Assembly (NCBI RefSeq): GCF_003576645.1
Contig: NC_044925.1
Location: forward strand, 14,128,649-14,192,648
From: Ipomoea triloba
Lineage: Eukaryota > Streptophyta > Magnoliopsida > Solanales > Convolvulaceae
DNA: 64,000 bases
Reading direction: 5' to 3'
Position 1 is the stretch's first letter. Each line of letters begins with the position of its first letter. The notes beneath the pieces were generated by a model. The model saw only the letters and a program-made list of their open reading frames with translations, was not told where the DNA came from and made no database searches. Both the position numbers and the translations under genes were made by a program. This document shows positions 48,735-60,409 of the stretch, in pieces.

Positions 48735-48870
48735 ACGCCACCACCACACGTGTGGCTAGGCGTGGAAAACTTCCAGAGAGCCCCCACGCCGCTCACACGC
48801 GTGTGAGTAGGCGTGGGAATAAACCAGAGAGCTCCCACGCCTACCACCACGCGTGTTAGCGTGCATGGAC
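48735..48870. repeat. Palindromic ACACGCGTGT cluster in element C
   Basis: Three units of the type ccacgc-N-acacgcgtgtg-aggcgtgg lie in a row (around 48735, 48788 and 48832), each able to form a hairpin and joined by ttccagagagc-like spacers. Confidence 0.8.
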
Positions 48871-48880
48871 GGGCACCAGA

Positions 48881-49646
48881 TTTTTTGCGGATTTTCCCGC
48901 GAAGTGGTTTAAAACCCTTTCCTTGCTTCATTTCTTCCCCACCACGAGCAAGAACTCTCCCAAGCTGAAAATATACACTTTCTAAGCATTTCCTTCCAAG
49001 TCTCTCAACTTTTCTCAATGATCTTAAGTCATTTCCAAGGTATGAACATACTCTTCTTTGTTATTTACTTGTTTAATGAAGAACTTATTCTATTTTGAAG
49101 AATATCTCCATGGGTTTTTCTTGTATGACATTTTTCTTGAGATATATTGTTATGGGATGACTTAATAGACTTGTATTGAGCCTACATTGCTTCTATAGAC
49201 TAGAAATTTCACGTTTTAACATCTCTTTGTGACTAGATCTTGAAATTGCTTGATTTGGGTATTCTCTTGTCATAATGAGATCCTTGTTGATATAGTGAGC
49301 ATGGTGGGTAAAGTTTGCAACTTTCCTACTCTATAGGCACTACATTGCTATATTCTACTAGTTAGTTGGTCCAATTTTAACTTTCATGATGCTTCCATTT
49401 TTCAACCTTGAGCTAGTCTAGAGGTAGAAGATGAAGTTGACCATATGTTGACCTTTTGACTATGAAATGAGTATGGAATGGTATGAGCTAGTTCTTGCAT
49501 GTATAGGATAGAATTGTTGATGGATATCAAAATGATGGTTGCATGCAATGAATTCTTTAGATATGTGCAATATTGTTCATAATCAATATTTAAGATTGGC
49601 AAGTGTTTTTCCTTGTGTTGCTTTGATTACCCATGTTATAGGAAAG
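48881..49646. other. LTR- or leader-like non-coding sequence
   Basis: No clear ORF. A TATA-like gtttaaaaccc near 48910 is followed by a pyrimidine-rich leader-like stretch and ccaaggtatgaaca near 49036. The region ends with ttataggaaagATG, resembling an intron end before a start codon. It could be an LTR-plus-leader of yet another element. Confidence 0.35.
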
Positions 49647-49979
49647 ATGTCTTCACCATATGACCTTGCACAACAGATTGCTCAAAGGCTCCAAAGAGGG
49701 AAAGCCCCGGCAGATGAAAACAGTGCTAGGGACACTAACACTCGTTATATAGAAGTATCCACCAGAACTCAAATTCTACTAATGACAGCAACCATGCTAG
49801 GGCGGTACAGGCAGTTGTTAAACTACTCTATTGTGCAATGGAGATATGTAGACTTGAGAGTATTGGAGGATTATGAGTGCAAATATAGACTGGAGAGGTG
49901 CAAATATGAGTGCAAATATGTAGACTTCCTTCTTGTACGTTTGGGAAGGCCTATCGCAGTGCTACCCGTCTTTCCGTAG
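49647..49979 (+). CDS. Short ORF of unknown function (about 110 codons)
   Basis: The frame reads MSSPYDLAQQIAQRLQRGKA and STRTQILLMTATMLGRYRQL, then a repetitive YECKY part caused by a duplicated gtgcaaatat segment. It lies between element C and the chromovirus remnant, in the same orientation. I do not recognise the product; a truncated transposon ORF is most likely. Confidence 0.35.
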   Translation: MSSPYDLAQQIAQRLQRGKAPADENSARDTNTRYIEVSTRTQILLMTATMLGRYRQLLNYSIVQWRYVDLRVLEDYECKYRLERCKYECKYVDFLLVRLGRPIAVLPVFP

Positions 49980-50002
49980 TTATCTCTCTCTCGTTAGTGA
50001 TC

Positions 50003-50440
50003 ATGGTGCCACCAAGAAAGCGGGAAGAAGCCCCCGACATGGGAGGAGGGATGCTGGAACGCCTCAAGAAGTTAAAGATGGCCGGCGTCGGGCCAGCAAG
50101 GGCCCTAGGAGGCAGCGGTTCGGTTAGCAAGGGAGTAAACCTCCCTAGTTTCGCAAGAGTGGATGGAAACGCATGAGTCCCACCTCAGCTGGGAGAACTC
50201 CTTATCATGAACAAGTCCCAGGCTGAGAGCTGCGATGTGGTTACCGGTATCTTCCCAGTACTCTCCGTCCCCACCTTAGTTCTGTTCCACTCCGGAGCTT
50301 CTAGTTCCTTTATATCCTCTAAGCTGGTCCGCGAGTTGGGCATCGTGCCTAGCGCAGTGACGAAGATCGAAGTCAAGGTGGCATCAGGCGAAGTCAAGGC
50401 GTGTGAGCACATCTTTGAAGGGGTGCCTGTGGAGATTAAC
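50003..50440 (+). pseudogene. Chromovirus-type Ty3-gypsy gag start fused to protease by deletion
   Basis: The frame starts MVPPRKREEAPDMGGG, meets a TGA at 50174-50176, and continues in the same register with MNKSQAESCDVVTGIFPVLS, VPTLVLFHSGASSSFIS and the KLVRELGIVPS block. The second part is the protease region of chromoviruses, with HSG where DSG/DTG is expected, so the catalytic Asp appears replaced. Nearly the whole gag between the two parts is missing. The reading is cut at 50440 by the F2 LTR. Confidence 0.7.
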
Positions 50441-51206
50441 TGTGACACCCCAACTTTTCACAAGTCGAGATGGCTAAACTTTAACGTAAAAGCTGCCTAT
50501 CTCAACTATCAAACATATATAGCGGAAGCGATAAAAACCTAAAGGGGTATCATGCCACATCTAGGTAAGAAAAGCACGGCCTAGATGCACAGGCTAACCA
50601 GAAACTGAACCAACTGTATAGATATAAACCTCAAGTAACGTCAAAACATCGAAAGCTAAACAAGAGTACATATAGTCTCATATTGGCACACAGGCCCAAA
50701 ACATAAGTCTAAAACAACATAACTATGTCTAAGCTGCCTCATATAGATAAGCTCTAGCGCGCTCTCGCTTAGACTTATTGCATACCTGGAAAACATACAA
50801 GAAACCATTAGCAAAAGACTGCTAAGCAACCACCACTCACACCCGCAAGGAAATATAGATATATAATAAGTTGTAAATAGGTTTACACACCCATATAGAA
50901 TATATACACCAACGAACTGTTCAATACTTGAAAATCGGATACTCAACAACAACACGCTGAATAAAGGATAAACTAAGACTTCTCAACAATACAAATATTC
51001 AAGTGAATCATGAATACAATGAAATACTCATGAGAAACAACCAAACAAGAATACAACCAAGAATAATCAACAACCAACGAGATATGATATAACTCAAGAA
51101 TCAAGTAAAGAGACCAAATAGACCTCAACCTAAGGATAAGTACTAACCCCTACCCTCCAACCAACACCAATCCTCATACCAAACATCAAACCAAACTCAG
51201 TTCACG

Positions 51207-51400
51207 GAGGTAAATAATACCCGAATCATAAAGGCAAATGGTGCCCAAATACGCGAACGCAAATCGTGCCCGAATACATAGAGGTAAATATTCCTCAACT
51301 ACCAAAGTGGCAAGTAGCGCCGATATACACAAATGGCAAATAATGCTCATATACACAAATGGCAAGTGATGCCCATATACACAAATGACAATTAAAGCCT
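51207..51400. repeat. Degenerate 25-26-base minisatellite in F2 LTR copy M2
   Basis: About seven diverged units (core ggcaaatggtgcccaaatac at 51233, later ggcaagtgatgcccatatac) occupy the same LTR position as the array in M1. Confidence 0.8.
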
Positions 51401-52602
51401 CCAGAATACACAAAGATACTCAGAGATTCATCAACCATATCCAACCTCAACTTCAGCCCAAGAACAACCGCTCAGAGTGTTCATCTCAGATATGAACACA
51501 ACCCAACTCCTAGATAATACAATCAAGGATTCAACAAAGCAAGAGATTCAAAAGATGGACCAAGAGGTAGGAATAAATACTCCAAAGACATGGTAAAATA
51601 CCCAACAAAATACTCCAACAAGATTCAGAACAAAGGGGGGAACAACCAAACAAACAGATCACAGAATAGCTCACTGGGACAGAACTCCCAGTAGCCTGAC
51701 GGAACAGCCCAGCGGAACGCTGCCCTCCGCCACTCTCCTCCGCACGAAGGGAGCGGACCACCTCAGCGGACCCCTCTCCTCCGCCAACCCTCACCGCAAC
51801 CTACTTACGGAAGACTCCAGTGGGACACATTATACCGCTGGGGTACTCCGCAAGGGCAAACCCAAACCTCAGATCACAGACTCAGACAGAATACGCAATG
51901 TTCATTCGAGAATACAAAAATAAGATCAGATTACTCATATTATAACACCCAGAAGCCAAATAAACAAGGAATCCATGCCAACAAATATCCATAACATCAA
52001 TACACAAAGGATCAAGAACACAAGTTCATAATCCATCAAAGATGGCTCACAGACAACAACAAATAGGCTTACAGCAAGGAAATTATCAGGATTCCAACAC
52101 ACCAAATAATATCATAGATTGAGAGTGTAAAAATAGGTTTTAGTGGACATGATGGTTACCTCTTGAAGCACACTTCACCCAAGAAAACCTCAAAACACCT
52201 CACAAGGCACCACCTCCATCTTGATCATCTTTTCCCAAAAGATCCCCAAAAGAACAACATAAGAACTTGTATAAAGATTATGAAAATAACATGATGCAAG
52301 GTATACTCCTAGAGATAGACACTTACCCAAGCCTCAACAATCCTAAAAGAGCAATCTTGACTTGAATATTGAAGATGAAATGAAGACCAATCTTTGAAGG
52401 AGAAGAAGATGTAAATGGCGTGAATGAGTAGGGAAGAGAGAGAGTGGAATCTCTAGAAAATGCTAAGTCTTGAATATATATACCATACTACATATATACA
52501 TATATGTATATATTAGGGTGGAAGATTTAATAAGGAATGGGCTCAAATCTTTATATATAACAATGCTATGTACAAGATTAATTATTGGGCCAAATGATTC
52601 AT

Positions 52603-52784
52603 NNNNNNNNNNNNNNNNNNNNNNNNNNNNNNNNNNNNNNNNNNNNNNNNNNNNNNNNNNNNNNNNNNNNNNNNNNNNNNNNNNNNNNNNNNNNNNNNNN
52701 NNNNNNNNNNNNNNNNNNNNNNNNNNNNNNNNNNNNNNNNNNNNNNNNNNNNNNNNNNNNNNNNNNNNNNNNNNNNNNNNNNNN

Positions 52785-52844
<60 letters not shown>
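52603..52844. repeat. 182-base gap plus (AT)n microsatellite
   Basis: 52603-52784 is N and 52785-52844 is uninterrupted AT repeat. Frames across it are artefacts. Confidence 0.97.
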
Positions 52845-52846
<2 letters not shown>

Positions 52847-52939
52847 ATTGGAAAGACTAAGCCCAATTATATCAAATAAATCATCCGGCAGAAACGATTA
52901 CCGGTCTCAAGGCTTGAACGAATTTACGGGGTGTTACAC

Positions 52940-52962
52940 TCTACCCTCCTTAAAAGGAGCTT
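52940..52962 (-). other. Polypurine tract of the M2 element
   Basis: The minus strand reads ctccttttaaggagggtaga just before the LTR start at 52938. A short purine tract next to TGTAACACCCC after a gtggacgaag-like phrase is typical of the 3' end of Tekay/Del-like gypsy elements. Confidence 0.75.
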
Positions 52963-55900
52963 CGTCCACGAACCTCATAGCTCACGGGAACTTGAAACGG
53001 AATGGTTCAAGGAAACAAGGAATTGATCGAAGGTTAAAGAAAAAGGATTGCTCAACCAACTTAACTTAAAAACATACTACACTACTACTCTTAAACTTCT
53101 AACTTACCCAACCCAAGCGAGGAAATACACAACCTAAAAAAAACTCTACCTAAAGCTTAAACTTGCCTACCTTGATCACAAAACGCTGGAACTGATTCCT
53201 CATCACATCCCCCATATCCAAGGCTGCTCCTTTGGCCACGTGGTTGGATTACACCGCCTTCACGGACTTCATTGCTTACCGGTGCGCTTCTCTTGATTGG
53301 GTGACCAAAATTCTCACCGGCTTCTGTTCATAAGATAGAGCATCTTCAAAGGTTACGACTTCAAGCCGGATAACACGAAGTGCATCAGGCACACATATCT
53401 TCAGCAGCAAACACGGAACGCATCACGCATCTGGTCTAACTTGGTCGGCATATGTCTTCTATCGGTCATGGGCAGCTTTCACTCTTTCTTGAACCAACTC
53501 AACTTTTCCGATGACACATGTAGACGCTACGATCTTAGGGTTATTTGATTTACCAAATCTTCCCAACTGAACGGGCTGCTACACTTCTTTGCTTTCACCT
53601 TCTCACAGCTTAGGTGAACTCTCTTTTCTTGAAAGATCCAACTCAGAACCATTTCATAAAGCAAATTCGTATTGGGGACAGAAGGTTAAAACTAGTACGG
53701 TAGTACATATGGAGAAAACATTTATAGAACGTATGCTTATTAAGAAAAACGTTGACCCAACAAGGAAAGAGAATGAAAGGTTTAGGGTTCAAGATTCAAG
53801 GACAATGTCGACAAAGAATGGAATCAAAGGTTATCAAGGTTACAACTTAGAAAATAAGGTTGTCACCTTGCACTGACTCATTTCAAGAAGAAAACAACAG
53901 CAACGTTCGAGAGGATGGGGATGACTTCTCAATGTCAAGTTCTTTAAAGAGAAGAGGAGAACTCGGCTTCGAAAGAAAATAAGGACGAGGTTCGAAGAGG
54001 CCAAAAGGATTTCTCAATCCAAGGGAATATCAAGTTCTTTCAACGAAAGAAGAAAAATGAAAAGAACTTGGCTTTGAGAAAATGTAGGAACGAGATTGAA
54101 AGCACGAAAAGAGTGTTGCAACAATAGGGTATTCAGATTTCCAAAGAAGAGAAATGCATCACGTTCCAAGAGGAGTTTGGGAATGAAGTCTGGAAAGACA
54201 GAAATGATTTTCCAACAATAGGGTATTCAATTCTCCAAAGGAAAGAAAGAAATTCAATCTTGAAAGGAGATAAGAATGAGATTTAAAATAGATCGAAGGG
54301 GTGTCTCACGGATAGAGTATGCAATTATCCAAACAAAGAAAGGAAATTTCAATTTCAAGGGAAGATATCAATGAGGTCTAGAATCAATAGGAGGGATGTT
54401 TCAACAAAAGGCATTTGGAGTCTCAAGAAACAAAGAAGAATTTAGTTTCCAACAAGAGATGTGAATAATGATTAGAACAAATAGAAGGGATTTCTCTATG
54501 GGAGGATAATTGGGATTTCAAGGATGAACGAGGAATTCGGCTTTAAGAAGAATATGAAGTCTCTCCACTCTAAGCGATTTCCATGGCTTGACGATTTGAT
54601 CACAACACTCTGACCGATTAACGAGTCTTGACGTGCTTCCCGCGCACGCGAGTTAAAAGAAACTACGACCCGCACCTCCTTATCACTCTAGGAGAGGTCG
54701 AGGACGATAAATCGCTGATGACTGATTGGTACAGAACGAGGGATTTCTGAGGAAGCTTTATGAAAAGGGTAGGGTCAATTAGAGAGGTATCGCTTGGTCT
54801 TGAAAGGAGATTCGTCTATGATTAACGGCGATCTGAGAGACCGAGTTTACTTCCTTGTACTCTGAAGCATCGAGGTCCTAAAGCCAACGTAACGCGTGCA
54901 CCTTCTTTAATATTAAGAATTCTTGCTCTTTTGATCGTTCAGGATCTTTCGAGGAGTCCTTCACTTACTCGATTAGCAATCTTCGTGTAAGATGGTTCGG
55001 TCAAGTCTTGGTGTTCTTCTTACGATTCTTGCAGGTCGATAGCGCGAACACATATCAACTTGTTTTTCCACTCTTCATTGGTTCTTCTTGTTGGTCATCT
55101 AAGGTAGGAGGTGCAGCTCTCAACTTTAATCTTTGCGTTTAGCGCGATCAAGGCGCTTTTGCTTACTTGCTCGGTAGATTAAGTCTTCTACGGAACTCCA
55201 TTAGCACTACGGTCCAACTCCACTTGGGAAAATTCGGGGATTGAGCTAGCCTTTAGATTCACTTCGGTTGGTCTTGATCTTTGGACGTTTCGGTCTTCTA
55301 CTAGCTTGCTTAGCTATTCCTTATATCTTTCTTGCCACCGAGGTACCTTCCTTAAGCTCTTGCACAAGGAGCCATCTTCACGATGTGCCGACTAGGTCAC
55401 ACGAGGTCCTTACTTCATGGTTCTCTTCTTAGTTCCTTCGCACTTCATGAGATCGGACAATCTTGATAATGACGTTTCTTCTTATCTTCGGGGATCTTAA
55501 GCGTCCAAGTTTTCCTTTTTACTTAACTTAGTCTTCTTTGCTTTGAAGGTTGCAACTTCTAACTTGGTCCTTCATTGTCGCTTCAGGGATGGGTAGGACT
55601 ATCTTAAGGTCTGCGAATCACGACCTCGAATTATAATTCTTCGGGCTTCGTGGCTAACAAGCTTAGCTTGCACGGGATTCTTCACCATGGATCCAGAAGC
55701 TTTTACTTGGCGTGTTTTAGCTCTTTATTGGCGCATCACGTTTGCTCTTGCCGTTCCCTCACAGCCGAGGGTCTTCGGATCTTCAGTCTTCGAGCTCCTT
55801 TCGTTTTCTTCGTCTTGCAACGAACTTAAGCTGCACGGAACTTGTTCTTCAAGTCTTGAGGTGAACTAAGATCTTGCAAACGATGCTACATGCGCAAAGA

Positions 55901-56182
55901 CGCCATTCCCGAGGAACGTAGATTGCTGTCGATGACTCTAAGCCGCGAGTGGATTAATCTTCTTCAACGAGCCGCCCGATCTTCTTATTGCTTAGACGCA
56001 TACGGTGCTATCCGTCGTTTCGTATTAACTAACTACTTATTCCTAATCTAAGGCAGACTCCTAGGCAATTCTAAAACGAAGCAACTTAACTAAAAGTGAT
56101 TAAGACTTACCCGGAAGACGCGCCTGCAAGCTGCAAACAACAAGGTTAACAAAGCACAAATAATATAAACAAACAAGGCGTG
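52963..56182 (-). mobile_element. Interior of the M2 gypsy element, non-coding as far as visible
   Basis: Three kilobases adjacent to the polypurine tract show no integrase, RT or chromodomain that I can recognise on either strand. They contain a tandem repeat (53905-54570) and scattered short frames. The region is cut at 56183 by an F1 LTR, and 59144-59175 is its continuation. It could be a long 3' untranslated region or the body of a non-autonomous element. Confidence 0.5.
53905..54570. repeat. Degenerate tandem repeat, unit about 95 bases, about seven copies
   Basis: Units recur near 53907, 54009, 54110, 54200, 54299, 54391 and 54485. Each runs through ggatttctcaa-caatagggtatt, a tccaaa-gaaagaa stretch, ttcaa-aagag and a gaatgag-ttagaa end. 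The plus strand is strongly purine-rich. Confidence 0.7.
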
Positions 56183-58177
56183 TTGTAACACCCCAATTTT
56201 CAACTCTATCATTAATTACAAATCAATATTCATATGCTGCGGAAGCTTACATCTTATCAGCAGAAAACTGGGTGCTACCGCCACACCTAGAGTGAATTCT
56301 ATCACCTCTTTGACAAACTCCACTCTAAGTGCACAGGCTAAACTTACAACATCAACATCAACATACAACATCGAAACACAACATCAATATCAAACTTATA
56401 CATAAGGAAGTCATTCTTCCAGAGTATCTATTCTCAGATAGAGTAAACTTCAACCTGCACTTCCCTTCGATTTAGCTCATCGGCTACAGGGCTCCACACT
56501 AATCTGCAACTGATAAGAACACATTGAAGTGTAGTTAGCGCGACGGCTAAGTAAGGAAATCCATTTGTCACTTAAAAGTAGACAAAGGTTTGAAAACATT
56601 TAGTGAAACAACATCCACTCGTCTCGTAAGACAAAATCATTTCTTTCTCAAAGACGTTACAAAATAACTCTTTTCTCGTCTTTAAAACTTCCTTAGTTTC
56701 GTATAGTAAGAGTGAGGCCTACAACCTCGGGCCATGGCACTCCAGCCCTCCCGTAGGTTCCTCCCTTATCCCAACCCCGGGCTGTGGCACTCAAGCCTTC
56801 CCGTGGGCACCTCTCCTTATTCCAACATGACGACATAACGGCGAATAGACTTCGCTCTAACAATATAACGACCACTGGGCCATGGGCACTTAAAGCCACC
56901 CGTGGGTCAATCAAGGTCCTCCTCACTTACTTTAGAAACTACGGTTTTGAAAACGTTATCCTTCCTTCAGTTTTCTTACAACAAATCATCTCATTTGGAC
57001 ATATTTCACAAATGAGTCCAATACTTGAAATCGGCTACTTCATTAGCCTCTGAAGGATTTTCAAACATCATTTTCTCAAACAATAAGGTTTTGACAACCT
57101 TTATACCAAAATAGCGTACGTCTTTCAACGTAAGTTTTCATAAACATTTTTGGATACACTTCATATGTCCATCTCACACTTAAAATCAACCAACATCCTT
57201 AACTATCGTCCTCAACAACTTCCACTATGATCAACACCATTAGATCATAACTTGAGGATATCGTACATCCAAATATATATAAATTCTAATAGGTAAGGTC
57301 ATTGCCTAACCATAACCCAAAAATCATGAGATTATCATTTAATCTCCATCATTAATCCACGTCCTTAGCATCACCTAATCACCATTAACTCACTAACTAC
57401 CTCACAATTATCATTAACACATCGATAATCATACTAAGCATAATTCAGAAAATTTCAGCTTGGCGCAGTCCGAAAGATTGAGCCGGTAAAAATAGTTCCC
57501 GAACTCTTTTTCACTTGAAATTTTTATGGTAGAATCCCAACTTATAGTACTTGATGTCCATAAAAAGTTTTGGTCATTTTGGTCCGCGAATAAACACAGA
57601 AAATTCCATCTTTGCCCTTGGCAGTGTGCTGTCCGGAAATTTTGTCTCTCTCTGGACCAGTTTTGGGAAAAATTCGAAAACCATACTTATACTACTCCGA
57701 TCATTATGAAATTTTATATGCGGGTTCTACACTTATAGAACTACATGTCTAAAAAAAATAGGATCAAAATACCTTACCAATTTTTCCCAATAAATCTCGG
57801 AAGTTACTGCCAGAATCTATCCTGATTTCTTTTCACTATTTTCACAAGTATAAGCCTATATGGACATAAATACAACATATACAAGCATATCCAAGCTATG
57901 AACATGTATACAAAAATATTCCCAAAGCTCCAAAAACACCATATTTCAACCAAATAATCAATTATCTAATTTCAAGTGACTAAACCAACTTAAGGGAATT
58001 CCTTACCTCCACCGGGTTACTAGTCCTCGTAGAAGACTTTTGGAGTTGATTTCCCCAAATTTCACCTTAAAATCCTAAGATCACAATCAACACCATAACA
58101 AGAGATTTCAAGAAATTAATCTCAAATCCATGCTCTAGGAAGGAAAATAGAACTATTTACCGAATAAAAACAAAGAT

Positions 58178-58440
58178 TTACCGAATAAAATTGAGAGATG
58201 TGAAGGAATTTGCCAAGATTTACCGAATAAAATTGAGAGATGTGAAGGAATTTGCCAAGATTTACCGAATAAAATTGAGAGATGTGAAGGAATTTGCCAT
58301 GATTTACCGAATAAAATTGAGAGATGTGAAGGAATTTGCCATGGTTTACCGAATAAAATTGAGAGATGTGAAGGAATTTGCCATGGAAATCCGAATAAAA
58401 TTGAGAGATGTGAAGGAATTTGCCATGGAAATTGAAGCTT
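58178..58440. repeat. 42-base tandem repeat, unit 1, about six copies
   Basis: The unit contains aaaattgagagatgtgaagg and ends in a ttaccg-type link; ttgagaga recurs at 58191 and 58233 and onward at the same spacing. Because 42 is a multiple of three, both strands carry 14-residue protein repeats, which are not genes. Confidence 0.95.
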
Positions 58441-58750
58441 TGTGAAGAAGATGGAAATGGAATCATCTCTCTCTCTCCTCACGGAATGGGAATGAAGAAT
58501 TGAAGAAATGGGAAATTGCTTTTATATTGATCCCAATCTTATGTGATAAGCTTGGAAAAAAAATAATAAAATAATAAAATATCTTCCAACTTATCAGTTG
58601 TGGTTCAAACAGATAAAGTTTCGGTGGAAAATAATTTAAACAGGAATAATTTTGAAACCAAAAATTTATTCCAGACTAAACCTCAAAATTGGGCTAGGTT
58701 CGGTACACCGCAAAATTCTGCGATGTTACGGTCAAAATAAATTTTCATCC

Positions 58751-59030
58751 TTGTAGTCCGTCTAATTCCAACTAACTAAGCAGGAAGTTCCCTTGTAGTC
58801 CGTCTAATTCCAACTAACTAAGCAGGAAGTTCATACTTAGTCATAATATGCATAATTAACTAAGCAGGAAGTTCATACTTAGTCATAATATGCATAATCA
58901 TCTAAGCAGGAAGTTCATACTTAGTCATAATATGCATAATCATCCAAGCAGGAAGTTCATACTTAGTCATAATATGCATAATCATCCATGCAGGAAGTTC
59001 ATACTTAGTCATAATATGCATAATCATCCA
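58751..59030. repeat. Two further 42-base tandem repeats, units 2 and 3
   Basis: Unit 2 (ttgtagtccgtctaattcca) occurs at 58751 and 58793. Unit 3 (aagcaggaagttcatactta) then repeats about five times (58816, 58858, 58904-register and so on). Spacings measured are exactly 42. Confidence 0.93.
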
Positions 59031-59143
59031 TTTCCTAGGAAATCCGAGCTGAAAATTCGTTCCTTAAAAATTTTATGGTTCGTGACTGGCACGTATAATC
59101 GCAGCTTATTTCCTAGACTCATTGGAATAGGCGAGGGGTTACA

Positions 59144-59175
59144 CATGTCCTCACCGTGATTCCTAGAATTCACAC
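59144..59175. other. 32-base remnant between two F1 LTRs
   Basis: catgtcctcaccgtgattcc and the following bases up to cacac separate L7 and L8. They include the L7 target copy and the left flank of L8, so both LTRs entered the same host element within 32 bases of each other. Confidence 0.7.
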
Positions 59176-59320
59176 TGTAATACCCCGTATTTTCCTAACA
59201 TTATTATTTTATCCTAAGGCGTTGACATTCATAAGTTATGATCTTCAGATATTTCAAAAGAATTTTTATAAGTGAGTATAGTTGTTATTAAGCTGCGATC
59301 GTACGTCTCGGTCACGAACT

Positions 59321-59500
59321 GTAAAAATTTTAGGAGCTAGTATTCGGACCCGTTTGTCCTAGGTAAAAATTTTAGGAGCTAGTATTCGGACCCGTTTGTC
59401 CTAGGAAATGGATTTAGGAGCTAGTATTCGGACCCGTTTGTCCTAGGAAATGGATTTTGGAGCTAGTATTCGGACCCGTTTGTCCTAGGAAATGGATTTT
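59321..59500. repeat. 42-base tandem repeat, unit 4, four copies
   Basis: The unit holds ggagctagtattcggacccg followed by tttgtcctagg; ggagctag recurs at 59333, 59375, 59417 and 59459, exactly 42 apart. Confidence 0.95.
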
Positions 59501-59813
59501 TAGACACCATACTATTATTCTGGAATTTCCTATTTAATTAAATTAGCCCATAGCAACAAAAATTTATTTTTGATCGTACATCGCGAAATTTCGCAGTGTA
59601 CCGAACCTAGCCCAATTTCGGAGTAAATTTTTGGTTTCGAAAATTATTGGAATTAAATTATTTTCTACCGAGAATTCATCTGTTTTAATCCCGAACAGTC
59701 CAAAAGAAGATATTTTCCCTTACCCACCACAAGGTAGTGACAAGTGTCACAATTTTTACCATATGATTAAAATATTAATTTTAAGAGATGAGTTTGGATA
59801 AGCATTCCATATA

Positions 59814-59885
<72 letters not shown>

Positions 59886-60409
59886 CGTGTATATATATAT
59901 ATGTTAGGAAGGAAGAAGTTTCATTTCTTCATCCATCAATTTCGTGAGAAAGAGAGAGAGAGAGAGAGAGAGAGTGATCTTCACCATTTTTCCTCCATTA
60001 AAGCTAGCTTCCATAGCCAAGATTTCTACACAAGTCTCAAAATATTCGGTAAAACTCCAATTTTATTCGGTAGATAGCTTTATTTTTCATCCTAGAACAT
60101 GAATCTAAGTTAAGATTTCTTAAAATCATGTGTTATGTTGTTGATGGAATTCGATGGTTTTAAGGTGAAATTGGGGAAAATCAACTCCAAGGATCTTCTA
60201 CGAAATTAGAAACCCGGTTGAGGTAAGGAATCCCTTAAGTCGGTTTAGTCACTTGAAATTGGATAATTGATTGTTTGGTTGAAATATGATGAGATCTAAG
60301 TAAAATTGTTATGTACATGTGGTATGTATAATATATATGTAATTGTATTTTACATAATATATATGTACAAAATGTTGTGTTGGTGAGTTCTCATTAATGG
60401 TGTTGTTAA

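Larger units (their letters stand above)
40923..48880 (+). mobile_element. Element C: Athila-like non-autonomous element, 3' end missing
   Basis: It has a 5' LTR (40923-44823, split by an F1 solo LTR), a tRNA-Asp primer site, the family ORF, the post-ORF motif and an ACACGCGTGT cluster at 48735-48870. No 3' LTR was found before the chromovirus remnant at 50.0 kb. About 1.7 kb is repeated across a single N at 46140. The organisation matches element A, but sequence and protein are clearly diverged, so C is an older or separate subfamily member. Confidence 0.8.
50441..52938 (-). mobile_element. F2 gypsy 3' LTR (copy M2)
   Basis: On the minus strand it starts TGTAACACCCCGTAAATT at 52938, directly after a polypurine tract, and ends GTTGGGGTGTCACA at 50441. 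The flanks ttaac and ctcta differ, as expected for one LTR of a longer element whose interior lies to the right. It contains a degenerate 25-26-base minisatellite (51207-51400), (AT)n and a 182-base gap (52603-52784). Confidence 0.82.
56183..59143 (-). mobile_element. F1 solo LTR (copy L7), target duplication cgtgt/catgt
   Basis: Plus-strand ends are tgtaacaccccaatttt and ggcgaggggttaca. The flanks cgtgt (56178-56182) and catgt (59144-59148) differ by one CG-to-CA change. It is very close to L6 over its first 1.6 kb and shares the 390-base module (57445-57850). It also has three tandem arrays with 42-base period (58191-58440, 58751-58834, 58816-59030) absent from L6. The palindrome at 58703-58729 is decayed. 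Confidence 0.88.

Noticed and set aside
52470..53069. 200-codon frame across the second gap
   Set aside because: It is N plus AT repeat joined to LTR sequence.
55687..55869. 60-codon plus-strand frame
   Set aside because: Short, in non-coding interior of a gypsy element, with no recognisable motif.
58122..58482. Repetitive 14-residue proteins on both strands
   Set aside because: A 42-base repeat keeps frames open by arithmetic; the sequence is LTR and has no other gene features.
58890..59159. HNHPSRKFILSH repeat protein
   Set aside because: Same cause: a 42-base tandem repeat inside an F1 LTR.
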